Source: Parabacteroides chinchillae
GTDB taxonomy: Bacteria; Bacteroidota; Bacteroidia; Bacteroidales; Tannerellaceae
DNA: 64,000 nucleotides
Assembly (NCBI RefSeq): GCF_900108035.1
Contig: NZ_FNVS01000010.1
Span: forward strand, 62,001-126,000
Reading direction: 5' to 3'
Below are positions 54,884-63,750 of this stretch, piece by piece. A program made the translations under genes and the position numbers. A model generated the notes under the pieces. It did no database searches. It saw only the letters and a list, made by a program, of their open reading frames with translations, and was not told the origin of the DNA. Positions within the stretch are counted from its first letter, which is position 1, and the number at the start of each line of letters is the position of its first letter.

Positions 54884-56890
54884 ATGCAACAGGAAGACGA
54901 TTTAAGGGCTTTGGCGAAAATCATGGATTTTCTCCGGGCAGTAAGTATATTGCTGGTGGTAATGCACCTTTATTGGTATTGCTATGAGGCGATACGGCTG
55001 TGGGGTGTGGACATAGGTGTCGTGGACAGGATTCTGATGAATTTCGACCGCACTGCCGGATTGTTCCGCTCCATTCTTTACACGAAACTTTTTGCACTGG
55101 TACTGCTGGCATTGTCCTGTCTGGGTACAAAGGGGGTAAAGGACGAGAAAATCACTTGGACGAAGATATGGGTATCGCTCGGAACGGGTATCCTATTGTT
55201 CTTTTTCAACTGGTGGATACTCGATTTACCGTTGCCTCTTGTGGTTAATACGGCACTATATACGGTTACGATAGCCGCAGGATATGTATGCCTGCTTATG
55301 GCGGGAACGTGGATGAGCCGCCTGCTGAAAACAAACCTGATGGACGACGTTTTCAACAACGAGAACGAATCCTTTCAGCAAGAAACACGGCTTATAGAAA
55401 ACGAGTATTCGGTCAATCTGCCGACACGGTTTTATTACAGGAAAAAGTGGAACGACGGATGGATAAACATCATCAATCCGTTCAGGGCTTCCATCGTTCT
55501 CGGAACTCCGGGCAGCGGAAAATCATACGCCGTGGTCAATTCATACATAAAGCAGCAGATTGAGAAGGGTTACTCGATGTATATCTACGATTTCAAGTTT
55601 GCAGACCTCTCGACAATCGCTTACAACCACTTGATAAACCATCTGGACGGTTATAAGGTAAAGCCGAAATTCTATGTAATCAACTTCGATGACCCGCGAA
55701 GAAGCCACAGGTGCAACCCCATACACCCCGACTTCATGGAGGATATTACGGACGCTTACGAGAGTGCCTACACGATAATGCTCAACCTCAACAAAACGTG
55801 GGTGCAAAAGCAGGGGGATTTCTTTGTAGAATCGCCCATAATCCTCTTTGCCGCGATTATTTGGTATCTCAAAATCTACCAAAACGGGAAGTATTGCACC
55901 TTCCCCCATGCGGTGGAGTTCCTGAACCGCAGGTACGAGGATATATTCCCGATACTTACGAGTTATCCCGAATTGGAAAACTACCTTTCTCCCTTTATGG
56001 ATGCGTGGCTCGGTGGGGCGGCGGAACAGCTTCAGGGGCAGATTGCAAGTGCCAAAATTCCGTTATCAAGGATGATTTCACCACAGTTATATTGGGTAAT
56101 GTCGGACAGCGAGTTCACGCTTGACATCAACAATCCCGAAGAGCCGAAAATCCTCTGCGTGGGTAACAACCCCGACCGTCAGAACATTTACGGTGCGGCA
56201 CTCGGTCTGTATAACAGCCGTATTGTCAAACTTGTAAACAAGAAAGGCAAACTCAAATCCTCGATAATCATAGACGAGTTGCCGACTATCTATTTCAAGG
56301 GTTTGGACAATTTGATAGCGACAGCACGAAGTAACAAGGTTGCCGTGTTGTTAGGCTTTCAGGATTTCTCGCAGTTGGTTCGCGACTATGGCGACAAGGA
56401 AGCCAAAGTCGTGATGAACACGGTCGGCAATCTGTTTTCAGGGCAGGTCGTGGGAGAAACGGCAAAGAATCTGTCGGAGCGTTTTGGCAAAGTACTGCAA
56501 AAGCGGCAGAGCATCACCATTAACCGGAACGACAAATCCACTTCCATCAATACCCAGATGGACAGCCTCATTCCCGCAAGCAAGATTTCGGGACTTACAC
56601 AGGGTATGTTCGTGGGTGCTGTGGCGGATAATTTCGGAGAGCGTATCGAACAGAAGATTTTTCACTGTGAGATTGTGGTAGATTCGGAAAAAGTAAAGCA
56701 GGAAGAGAGCCGTTATCAGAAAATCCCTGTCATTACCGACTTCACGGACGAAAACGGCAATGACCGGATGAAAGAGACGGTACAGGAAAATTACAACCGT
56801 ATCAAGGCAGATGTGAAACAGATTGTTGCTGATGAGCTGGAACGTATCAAGAATGACCCGGCATTGGCGCATCTGTTACAACAGAAGTAG
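54884..56890 (+). CDS. mobC: Type IV coupling protein MobC (VirD4/TraG-type)
   Basis: 668 aa. Three to four N-terminal membrane helices (about residues 15-140), Walker A IVLGTPGSGKSYAVVNSYI, Walker B SSIIIDELPTIYFKG, and GFQDFSQLVRDYGDKEA sensor region. It links the relaxosome to the transfer channel. The gap to mobB is 11 bp. Confidence 0.94.
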   Translation: MQQEDDLRALAKIMDFLRAVSILLVVMHLYWYCYEAIRLWGVDIGVVDRILMNFDRTAGLFRSILYTKLFALVLLALSCLGTKGVKDEKITWTKIWVSLGTGILLFFFNWWILDLPLPLVVNTALYTVTIAAGYVCLLMAGTWMSRLLKTNLMDDVFNNENESFQQETRLIENEYSVNLPTRFYYRKKWNDGWINIINPFRASIVLGTPGSGKSYAVVNSYIKQQIEKGYSMYIYDFKFADLSTIAYNHLINHLDGYKVKPKFYVINFDDPRRSHRCNPIHPDFMEDITDAYESAYTIMLNLNKTWVQKQGDFFVESPIILFAAIIWYLKIYQNGKYCTFPHAVEFLNRRYEDIFPILTSYPELENYLSPFMDAWLGGAAEQLQGQIASAKIPLSRMISPQLYWVMSDSEFTLDINNPEEPKILCVGNNPDRQNIYGAALGLYNSRIVKLVNKKGKLKSSIIIDELPTIYFKGLDNLIATARSNKVAVLLGFQDFSQLVRDYGDKEAKVVMNTVGNLFSGQVVGETAKNLSERFGKVLQKRQSITINRNDKSTSINTQMDSLIPASKISGLTQGMFVGAVADNFGERIEQKIFHCEIVVDSEKVKQEESRYQKIPVITDFTDENGNDRMKETVQENYNRIKADVKQIVADELERIKNDPALAHLLQQK

Positions 56891-56907
56891 CAAAGTATCG
56901 TAAGGCA

Positions 56908-56943
56908 AAAAATCCGTAACTCGTTGTCGGGCTACGGATTTTT
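56908..56943 (+). terminator. Terminator of the mob operon
   Basis: An 11-bp stem AAAAATCCGTA / TACGGATTTTT (56908-56918, 56933-56943) with a 14-base loop, 17 bp beyond the mobC stop. Confidence 0.85.
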
Positions 56944-56964
56944 CTTATTATTCAGGTATGCCTT

Positions 56965-58419
56965 TTATTGCAATAGGTTTTTTCCCTTGTCGGTAAGACG
57001 ATATTTCTGTCGCGGATGTTTCGGATTTTCCGGATAAATTGGTTCCACCAAATTCAGCCTTGTGGCTGGATACAGGTAAAGTTCCAAAAAATTACTTTTG
57101 TCCTTCAATCCTATTATACCCATAATCTCTTTGGTCGAAAGCGTCTGTTCTCCAATTGCGGACAACACTTTCTCGACTTGTGGGGTAACTGTCGGGTAAC
57201 TGTCGGGTAACTGTCGGGTAACTGTCGGGTCGTACCCTACAGTTGTCCGGGTATATCGGAAAATAACCCATACACTGTTTCCATCGGTATGGAACTCCGG
57301 GGCAGGAAGACCTACACGCTGACATTCGCTTATCATAAGCCCGATGCCCCGTCCCCAACTTTCCAACACCTCACTCTTATACAGGACATTCGCTATAATC
57401 TGGTTTTGCGGTTCTGAATTGTGTCCGCTTAACAGTTTTTCCATCGTTATGTCAGGCGGGAAAGTCCCACTGTTCTCTATTTCCACTCGGTCGTCATAGA
57501 TGGCAATTCCTACCGAACTGCCGGAACGGTGGTACAGGCGGTGGCAAAGGGCATTTGTACAACACTCTCTCAAAGCCTTGTAAGGGATTTCCAACTCTTC
57601 CTCCCGATACAGTCCTTCTATCTTTCCTGAAAGGGACAGATGTTTGAAAAAGAACGCCATTGCAGCATCCAACAGAGTGTAAATATTACCTGTAATGCGC
57701 TGATTGTCTATGAACTCGTCTTTTGTCGTACCTTTGAAACGCGCCAGCCGAAGCAGGCATTGGGGATAGTAATAGAAATTACTACCGAATAGGACAGCGG
57801 AAGCATTGTTCAGTTTACCGTCATGCAGCAGGTTGAATTTCTCAAGGATGGTCGGTAAATCCTCCCTTATGGTGGCTTCGGGCAAACGACCGCACCGGAT
57901 ACCTCCACGTACCGCACCCAAGATGGCGTGTTCGTCAAGGTCGGATATTTTGAGGTCGGGATTTGTCATTGTCTCCCAACCGTATTTTCCTCCCCGCTGT
58001 ATCAACAGATGATTGTATTTATCTTGCGGCATCAAAGTAGTTACGTTTTCTATGCGCATATATGGTCGTCCTTTGTAACAGAACGGGCGTTCCATCCTCG
58101 CGCTCTCTACGTGTAAAGCGATGACTTTCTTTTCGCTATCAGACATAGGTACATAGAAAATCTGGACATTGACACTTGGCTCAAGCCGGCTGATGGCTTC
58201 GCCTATGGTTTCTTTGGTTTTCCCGGCAACATCTTGTCCGATAATCTTTCTTTCATCTGTTACCCCGAACAGCACCGTGCCGCCTTCTCCATTAAGAAAG
58301 GCACAAAGCGTTTCCATACCACGCTCCAACTGCCCGGTAGTTTTCTTAAACTCAATATTATCTGTTTCTGTATCAGAGGTTATCAAGTTCTTTATATCAT
58401 CTAATGTCTCTAATTTCAT
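56965..58419 (-). CDS. AlbA_2/Schlafen-type DNA-binding and ATP-binding regulator
   Basis: 484 aa. N-terminal AlbA_2 domain (TDNIEFKKTTGQLERGMETLCAFLNGEGGTVLFGVTDERKI, about residues 17-60), followed by a GHKL-like region (ALRECCTNALCHRLYHRSGSSVGIAIYDDRVEIENSGTFPP; GRGIGLMISECQRVGL). The tail is a winged-helix-like domain (QTLSTKEIMGIIGLKDKSNFLELYL). Around residues 397-411 the coding DNA consists of four 11-bp direct repeats. Similar proteins act as transcription regulators or in defence. The role here is unknown; it sits between mob and rteC, outside both operons. Confidence 0.85.
   Translation of the reverse strand: MKLETLDDIKNLITSDTETDNIEFKKTTGQLERGMETLCAFLNGEGGTVLFGVTDERKIIGQDVAGKTKETIGEAISRLEPSVNVQIFYVPMSDSEKKVIALHVESARMERPFCYKGRPYMRIENVTTLMPQDKYNHLLIQRGGKYGWETMTNPDLKISDLDEHAILGAVRGGIRCGRLPEATIREDLPTILEKFNLLHDGKLNNASAVLFGSNFYYYPQCLLRLARFKGTTKDEFIDNQRITGNIYTLLDAAMAFFFKHLSLSGKIEGLYREEELEIPYKALRECCTNALCHRLYHRSGSSVGIAIYDDRVEIENSGTFPPDITMEKLLSGHNSEPQNQIIANVLYKSEVLESWGRGIGLMISECQRVGLPAPEFHTDGNSVWVIFRYTRTTVGYDPTVTRQLPDSYPTVTPQVEKVLSAIGEQTLSTKEIMGIIGLKDKSNFLELYLYPATRLNLVEPIYPENPKHPRQKYRLTDKGKNLLQ
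57185..57228 (-). repeat. Four tandem copies of an 11-bp unit inside the AlbA_2 gene
   Basis: The unit GTAACTGTCGG starts at 57185, 57196, 57207 and 57218 with no mismatches. As 11 is not a multiple of three, gain or loss of one unit would shift the reading frame of the C-terminal roughly 75 residues. Confidence 0.9.
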
Positions 58420-58500
58420 TTATAAAACAGGTGGTCTTAATTATTCTGCAAAATTACAAAAAATACGGGAGATACCGGTCATGTCTCCCTATGAAACAAT

Positions 58501-59112
58501 CTATTTTCTCATTCTTTCTCTTTCTTCATCCATATCCATCCGTCTGTTGAGTTTCTCCTGCATCTTGTCAAGGAAATAGGTACGGCTGTCGTTCTTGCGC
58601 AACTTGATGTCCGAATAGATATGATAACAGTCCTTTGCTTCCACTCCGAACAAGGAATAGAAGAAAGCGGACAGTTCACCTATGGACATTTCCCCGCCAT
58701 TGATACAGCCCATTTCAACCATGCCGTACAACATTTCGACAAGGTCGGAGGTTTTGCCTGTCCATCGCAGGGTATTTTCGGGTTGCGGAGTTTTGGTTTT
58801 CGGGGTGGATGCGGATAGTGGTGGCACTTGTGGGGTAAGGAATTTCTGCGTTTTCCGCACAAAGGCAAGGGCTTTGCGGATGTATAAGCCGGAAATGCTG
58901 CCAGCTTCGTTCTCGCTGAGTTTGTGATGAAACTGCAATTCCGTTTCCGCATAGGTCAGGGCAAGAATAGCAAGATGCATATCCATACCTTCTATGCACA
59001 ACCGGATTACCTTGTCCGTAAAATCCCGATATGCAGGATGCAACTCATTATGATTGTCAGCCTCATTGATGCGACGGAAGAAATCCGTTTCCGTCAATAT
59101 GATGTATTCCAT
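58501..59112 (-). CDS. rteC: Conjugative transposon regulator RteC
   Basis: 203 aa. N-terminal helical part (ETDFFRRINEADNHNELHPAYRDF) and C-terminal RteC signature (GKTSDLVEMLYGMVEMGCINGGEMSIGELSAFFYSLFGVEAKDCYHIYSDIKLRKND, read as segments). In CTnDOT RteC activates excision genes and is itself activated by RteB. An inverted repeat at 59306-59326 lies about 195 bp upstream. Confidence 0.9.
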   Translation of the reverse strand: MEYIILTETDFFRRINEADNHNELHPAYRDFTDKVIRLCIEGMDMHLAILALTYAETELQFHHKLSENEAGSISGLYIRKALAFVRKTQKFLTPQVPPLSASTPKTKTPQPENTLRWTGKTSDLVEMLYGMVEMGCINGGEMSIGELSAFFYSLFGVEAKDCYHIYSDIKLRKNDSRTYFLDKMQEKLNRRMDMDEERERMRK

Positions 59113-59305
59113 TTGTCATTTCTTTTTTTCGGTTATTAACTCTGTTTTCTGTATGCGCACATAAACTATTAAGGCAAACGGAGTTCCAGTAAATGACAAA
59201 TTAGAATGGAGTTGTTTTTATCTTGTTGAAAAGCAGCAATATAGACAATAAAAATAATTTGGAACCACTTTTTTAATAGTGGCAAAAGGCGTAAAATGAT
59301 TTAAC

Positions 59306-59326
59306 GGTGTCAAGACACTTGACGCC
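59306..59326. promoter_or_regulatory. Near-perfect palindrome upstream of rteC, candidate RteB site
   Basis: GGTGTCAAG-ACA-CTTGACGCC: 9-bp arms with one mismatch around a 3-base centre, about 195 bp before rteC. RteB is a sigma-54-type activator that binds upstream of rteC in CTnDOT; this fits in position but the base sequence was not compared with the known site. Confidence 0.45.
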
Positions 59327-59357
59327 AAACAATGACAAAAGCGACCTGATAATCAGC

Positions 59358-59777
59358 CTATTTCAAAAGGTCTTGCTTGATTTTACGGAAAACTGTCAGC
59401 GACATATCATCTTTATAGGATGCCGTTTTGACTACTTTCCAATTATTCTTGGGCAGTTCCTGTTGGTACAGAGACACGCCGGTTCCAAGCATGACGGGTA
59501 TGGTATATCGGACTATTTCGTCAATCAGGTGCATCCGAAACATACCATTGATAATACTTCTTGTTTCTTTGGTGGCTTCAATCAGATAGGTGAAACGGTC
59601 AGGCTCATTTTCTCTCCAATCAATCAGCATTGACAATGAAATATTTTCATTCAACTGACGTATGGCTGCATCCTTTAACTTCTCTATCTCATCAGAAAGG
59701 ACAGCAGGCAACTCGTTATAATTGTCTATCATGTATCCGTCGATAGACTGGACGGTGAGCAGTTGTACTTTAGCCAT
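59358..59777 (-). CDS. Short dihydrofolate reductase-like protein
   Basis: 139 aa. The N terminus MAKVQLLTVQSIDGYMID and the C-terminal half with DEIVRYTIPVMLGTGVSLYQQELPKNNW resemble the RibD C-terminal/dihydrofolate-reductase-like family, but the usual nucleotide-binding centre (about 50 residues) is mostly missing, so catalysis is doubtful. It lies between rteB and rteC on the same strand. It may be a decayed cargo gene. Confidence 0.65.
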   Translation of the reverse strand: MAKVQLLTVQSIDGYMIDNYNELPAVLSDEIEKLKDAAIRQLNENISLSMLIDWRENEPDRFTYLIEATKETRSIINGMFRMHLIDEIVRYTIPVMLGTGVSLYQQELPKNNWKVVKTASYKDDMSLTVFRKIKQDLLK

Positions 59778-60124
59778 ATCATCCGGTATTTAATGTTTTC
59801 CAACCGGAAACCGTCCCCAAAAAGAAGCGTGCAAACACGCTACTTCTAATGGAGGCTCTGGAATGCCCTTAACAGGAATAGGTGAATGCACGCTATGCAA
59901 AGGCATAGCATAAGCAATCACGCAATAGTTCCTGTTAATGTTAATTTTCCAGATTCCCATTAGGACGCCTTGCGGTCTTATGTCTATATCGTCAAGCGGA
60001 AAGAGTTGAACTCCATCCGCTTATATTTTTTCAAATGTCATGCAAAAGTAGTTTTGCCCACTATCGCAATTAATTTGCAAAGGTACTCTTTTTTTGCTAA
60101 ATATCTTTCATCTTGCGTATCTTT
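59778..60124 (-). other. Structured intergenic region between rteB and the DHFR-like gene
   Basis: Contains a short ORF overlapped by several inverted repeats (listed), then about 160 bp of AT-rich sequence nearer rteB. Nothing else was recognised. Confidence 0.5.
59790..59960 (-). other. 56-codon ORF overlapping RNA hairpins; possible leader peptide/attenuator
   Basis: From ATG 59960 to TAA 59790 the minus strand encodes a peptide with VIAYAMPLHSVHSPIPVKG and ACLHASFWGRFPVGKH. The same DNA contains arms TTAACAGGAA / TTCCTGTTAA enclosing GCTATGC / GCATAGC, and a compact hairpin GCGTG-TTTG-CACGC followed by TTCTTTTT that looks like an intrinsic terminator (about 59817-59842). Either a leader peptide with an attenuator controlling the DHFR-like gene and perhaps rteC, or a repeated DNA element. 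No database comparison was possible. Confidence 0.4.
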
Positions 60125-61426
60125 TTATTGTATATGATACTGTTCCAGCTTTTTATAAAGGGTTGGCGGGCTTATTCCGAGCAGTCTTGCTGCCTGCCGT
60201 TTGTTCCCGTCTGCCTGTTTCAATGCCTTTATAATACGCTCTTTTTGTATCTCATCATCAATAAGCGAGAAGTCGGAATTGGCATATACAACCTCTTCGG
60301 GCAGTCCCAATGTTTCGGCTGTAATCATTCCGCTTCCTGTCATCAGGACAGCGGTCTGAATGGTCTGACGCAGTTCACGGACATTGCCCGGCCAATTATA
60401 TAGCTGCAATCGTTCCGTGACTTCCGTATCCAACCCTGACACGGATTTGTTCAGTTCCGTGTTCATTTCATCGATGAAGAACTTTGCCAACGGCAAAATA
60501 TCCTCCCTGCATTTTCTGAGCGGTGGCAAGTCTATGACAAACTCCTGAATCCTGTAATACAAATCTTGACGAAACCGTTTTTCTTCAACCGCCTTCTTCA
60601 AATCTTCGTTGGTGGCGGCTATAATCCTTACATCGGCAACTTTGTCCTGACTGCCTCCGACAGAACGGTATGTCTTGCTCTGTATGGCACGAAGCAGCAT
60701 CTGTTGCACCTCCATTGGAAGATTGCCGACCTCGTCAAGAAACAGTGTACCGCCATCGGCTTCTCGAAAATAGCCGGCTTTGTTATCAGTTGCACCTGTG
60801 AACGCACCTTTCTCATGTCCGAAGAGGGTGGATGCAGCCAAAGACGCGGATAGCAGACCGCAATCGACAGCAACAAGCCGTTTGTTAGCCCTGTCACTCA
60901 AACGGTGTATCTTCTCGGCTATATGTTCTTTGCCCGTACCGTTTTCTCCCAATATGAGAACGCTGATATTTGTAGAGGCGACCAACCGGATGCGACGGTC
61001 TATGAATTGAAAAGCCTCGCTTTCCCGTTGGAATATGTTTTCTCCATTTGTATTGGCACGCCTCTTTCTTTTGAGTAAGTTACGGATAACGGGCAGTAAC
61101 TCATCTTCCAATTTCCGTTTGCTGATGTAGTCATCAGCTCCAGATTTCATTGAACGGACGGCAGTAGGAACTTCATCATAGTCCGTCATAATGAAGAAGG
61201 GATTGTTGTGTCCGGTATAACGGATAATCCTCAACAGTTCTATTCCGTCCCCGTCAGGAAAACGAAGATCGGACAATACAATGTCATCCGATCGGACAGC
61301 TGCCAGAGCTTTCTTGGCTGCCCTGAAACTGTATATCTTTTCGATGGCTATCCCTTCCTTTGCCAGAAGATTGCCCACATAGTCGCAATACACCACATTA
61401 TCGTCTATGACAATTACTTTTCCCAT
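60125..61426 (-). CDS. rteB: RteB, sigma-54-type response regulator
   Basis: 433 aa from ATG 61426 (MGKVIVIDDNVVYCDYVG); an ATG 13 codons upstream is unlikely since it lies deeper in rteA. Receiver domain with phosphoacceptor Asp53 (IVLSDLRFPDGDG), AAA+ domain with Walker A GENGTGKEH and the sigma-54 contact loop GAFTGA in GHEKGAFTGATDN, and a Fis-type HTH (GNKRQAARLLGISPPTLYKKLEQ). In CTnDOT RteB activates rteC upon tetracycline exposure. Overlaps rteA by 13 bp. Confidence 0.94.
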   Translation of the reverse strand: MGKVIVIDDNVVYCDYVGNLLAKEGIAIEKIYSFRAAKKALAAVRSDDIVLSDLRFPDGDGIELLRIIRYTGHNNPFFIMTDYDEVPTAVRSMKSGADDYISKRKLEDELLPVIRNLLKRKRRANTNGENIFQRESEAFQFIDRRIRLVASTNISVLILGENGTGKEHIAEKIHRLSDRANKRLVAVDCGLLSASLAASTLFGHEKGAFTGATDNKAGYFREADGGTLFLDEVGNLPMEVQQMLLRAIQSKTYRSVGGSQDKVADVRIIAATNEDLKKAVEEKRFRQDLYYRIQEFVIDLPPLRKCREDILPLAKFFIDEMNTELNKSVSGLDTEVTERLQLYNWPGNVRELRQTIQTAVLMTGSGMITAETLGLPEEVVYANSDFSLIDDEIQKERIIKALKQADGNKRQAARLLGISPPTLYKKLEQYHIQ

Positions 61427-63723
61427 AAGCCCTCCTTTGTTTTCCGAGCAATACGGATAATGCAATCGCCGTTATTCAATACGGCTTGTACTTTCTCGTC
61501 CAATTCCTCACTTTCATATTGTGGCTGGTGGATTAAGTCGTACAGTTCCCTTAAGGGATAGTCGGCATTGATTAGCATCCACGAACTGCGCAGGTGATGT
61601 ATCATATTGTCCAATCCTGCCATATCTTTTTTCTCGTAAGCCTCGCGGACTTCTTCCATTTCCTTCTCCGTTTCAGTGATAAGCCGTTCCAGAGTTCCGG
61701 CATTATCCCCGTATGCAAGTAGCGGAGATAGATTGATTTCCTGCTTCTGTGTTTTATTTTTATGTGCGGTACTATGGGAGATTGTTTCCAGCAACTCTTT
61801 GGCAGAGAATGGCTTGAACAGGCAACCGCAAAAACCTTTAGACAGCAGTTCCTTTTCCGAACTCTTGTCCAATGCCGTAGATACGGCAATAGGAATGGTT
61901 CTGGAGTTGCCAATATCTGAAGAACGTAACAGTTCCAACACTTCATAACCGTTCATATCCGGCATTTTCATATCGGTAATCAACAGGTCATACTTCCGTT
62001 CCCGCATCATATTCAGCAGTTCATCGACATTCCGGCACGTATCGCAGCCGATTCCATAACGAACCAATATATCCCGTGTCATTGTGAGTTGCACCGGGTC
62101 ATTGTCCAATATCAGAACAGAAGTGTCCTGCAAGTTCTTGAAATCATTAAGGATGTCATCTTCCTCGACAAGTCTTTCCTCTGCCTTGCTTAGTGGGACA
62201 CATACCGTGAAACGGCTTCCACTACCGGTCATACTTTCCACATGAACTTTCCCTTCCATAAGCGTAACAAGTTCTTTGACGATTGGCAATCCAAGTCCGA
62301 AGCCGTCCTGTGTGGCGGCATTTGTCAGGCGTTCAAAGGGATTGAAAATCTTCTCCCTCTGTTGTTCCGTGATACCGCATCCGGTATCCGAAACTTCGAG
62401 CGTAAACACACCGTTTGAGTATGCTGTTTTCAATGTGATGTTTCCTCTTTCTGTAAACTTCACTGCATTGGAAAGCAGGTTGCTTCCTATGCGGAGTATC
62501 ATATTCTTGTCCCCTATAACGACTTCATTTTCACAAGCATCTATATTAAACGCAAGGTTTTTCTTTTCCATAAGTGGCAAGAACTCCCGTCCCAATGTAT
62601 TCGTTATACACTTCAAACGGAACGGTTTCGGACACACCTGTTCTTTACCATTGTCCAAACGGAAATAATTCATCAGGTCGCCGAGCATGGATGACATTCT
62701 ACCGGCTGAAAACTGTATTATCTGAACATGCCGTATGCGCTCTTCCGAGTTGCTGTCTGTCGCAATCAATTCTATATTGCCGCAAATGGCAGTCAATGGG
62801 GAACGCAACTCATGAATAATGGTTTGCAGGGTCTGGCGTCGAGCATCGAGTAGCGCGTCGTTTTCATTCAGGCTCCGGTGAAGTTTATTTATCAACTCTT
62901 CCTGTTCCCTTTTGGCTCGTTCTTTCGCACGGATGTCCCGTTGGATAATCCAATACGATACCATAAGCAGGATAATGGCACTAATAATCAAGATGGTTAC
63001 AATTACCGCCGATCGTTCATACGATACTTTTATATGCTGTTCCTTGTTTTGAAATGCCGTTTGTGATTGCTCGTCCAACACTTGGAGTAACGCGGATAAT
63101 TTACTGTTCAGTTCCTTATTCTGCACACGCAGGCTGTCTGTATTTTCGCTTATCTGCTGTTGGCGTGAAATCAGCTGTCTGTTAAGAGCATGAAGTGGGT
63201 TGGACTGCATAGGAACTTGCACGGTTTCCTTAGCCCCGAAAAATCCTGCAATGCCTTTCTTTTTACGGGTAACAGTGCGGAAACTTGTTGCCTGTTCTGT
63301 TACTGCCGGCAACTGTTCCAGCAGCAAACTGTCTTGCCATTGATGGATTTTCATCGTGTGGAACAGATGTTCTTCTTTGTTCGCCAACAGGACACGGAAA
63401 GTGTCAATCTGGTTGAACGAGATAAACTCACTATAATCCCGTTGTAGAATTTGCAAGAGGCTATCGACTTTTTGCCGCCGCAACTGATACTTTTGGAAGT
63501 CTTCCTCGTCCCATGTAATTGCGGATTCCCCCAATGTGGCAAGAATTGTAATATGCCGATGAGCGGCATTTATCGTTTTGTTTGCCTCCCGGATTTCGGT
63601 TATTTCCTCCTCGATTTTATGTACCCTACCACGCTCATGCAGCATGGTAGCAGCCATACTACTGATGACTGCTATCAATATGATGTAACCTAAAAGTATC
63701 CTGTGTTGCAGTAATAATCTCAT
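61414..63723 (-). CDS. rteA: RteA, hybrid sensor histidine kinase
   Basis: 769 aa. Two membrane helices (residues 8-28 and 238-260) flank a periplasmic region of about 210 residues; then a coiled coil, a HisKA domain with His304 in IIHELRSPLTAI, a HATPase domain (NLLSNAVKFTERG; DTGCGITEQQREKIF; DGFGLGLPIVKEL), a receiver domain (LLITDMKMPDMNGYEV) and a C-terminal Hpt-type domain (LDNMIHHLRSSWMLI). Cognate of RteB. The periplasmic sensor decides the stimulus, which need not be tetracycline here. Confidence 0.93.
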   Translation of the reverse strand: MRLLLQHRILLGYIILIAVISSMAATMLHERGRVHKIEEEITEIREANKTINAAHRHITILATLGESAITWDEEDFQKYQLRRQKVDSLLQILQRDYSEFISFNQIDTFRVLLANKEEHLFHTMKIHQWQDSLLLEQLPAVTEQATSFRTVTRKKKGIAGFFGAKETVQVPMQSNPLHALNRQLISRQQQISENTDSLRVQNKELNSKLSALLQVLDEQSQTAFQNKEQHIKVSYERSAVIVTILIISAIILLMVSYWIIQRDIRAKERAKREQEELINKLHRSLNENDALLDARRQTLQTIIHELRSPLTAICGNIELIATDSNSEERIRHVQIIQFSAGRMSSMLGDLMNYFRLDNGKEQVCPKPFRLKCITNTLGREFLPLMEKKNLAFNIDACENEVVIGDKNMILRIGSNLLSNAVKFTERGNITLKTAYSNGVFTLEVSDTGCGITEQQREKIFNPFERLTNAATQDGFGLGLPIVKELVTLMEGKVHVESMTGSGSRFTVCVPLSKAEERLVEEDDILNDFKNLQDTSVLILDNDPVQLTMTRDILVRYGIGCDTCRNVDELLNMMRERKYDLLITDMKMPDMNGYEVLELLRSSDIGNSRTIPIAVSTALDKSSEKELLSKGFCGCLFKPFSAKELLETISHSTAHKNKTQKQEINLSPLLAYGDNAGTLERLITETEKEMEEVREAYEKKDMAGLDNMIHHLRSSWMLINADYPLRELYDLIHQPQYESEELDEKVQAVLNNGDCIIRIARKTKEGLWEK

Positions 63724-63750
63724 CTTAGTATGTGGAAAACTCCTTGTGCG

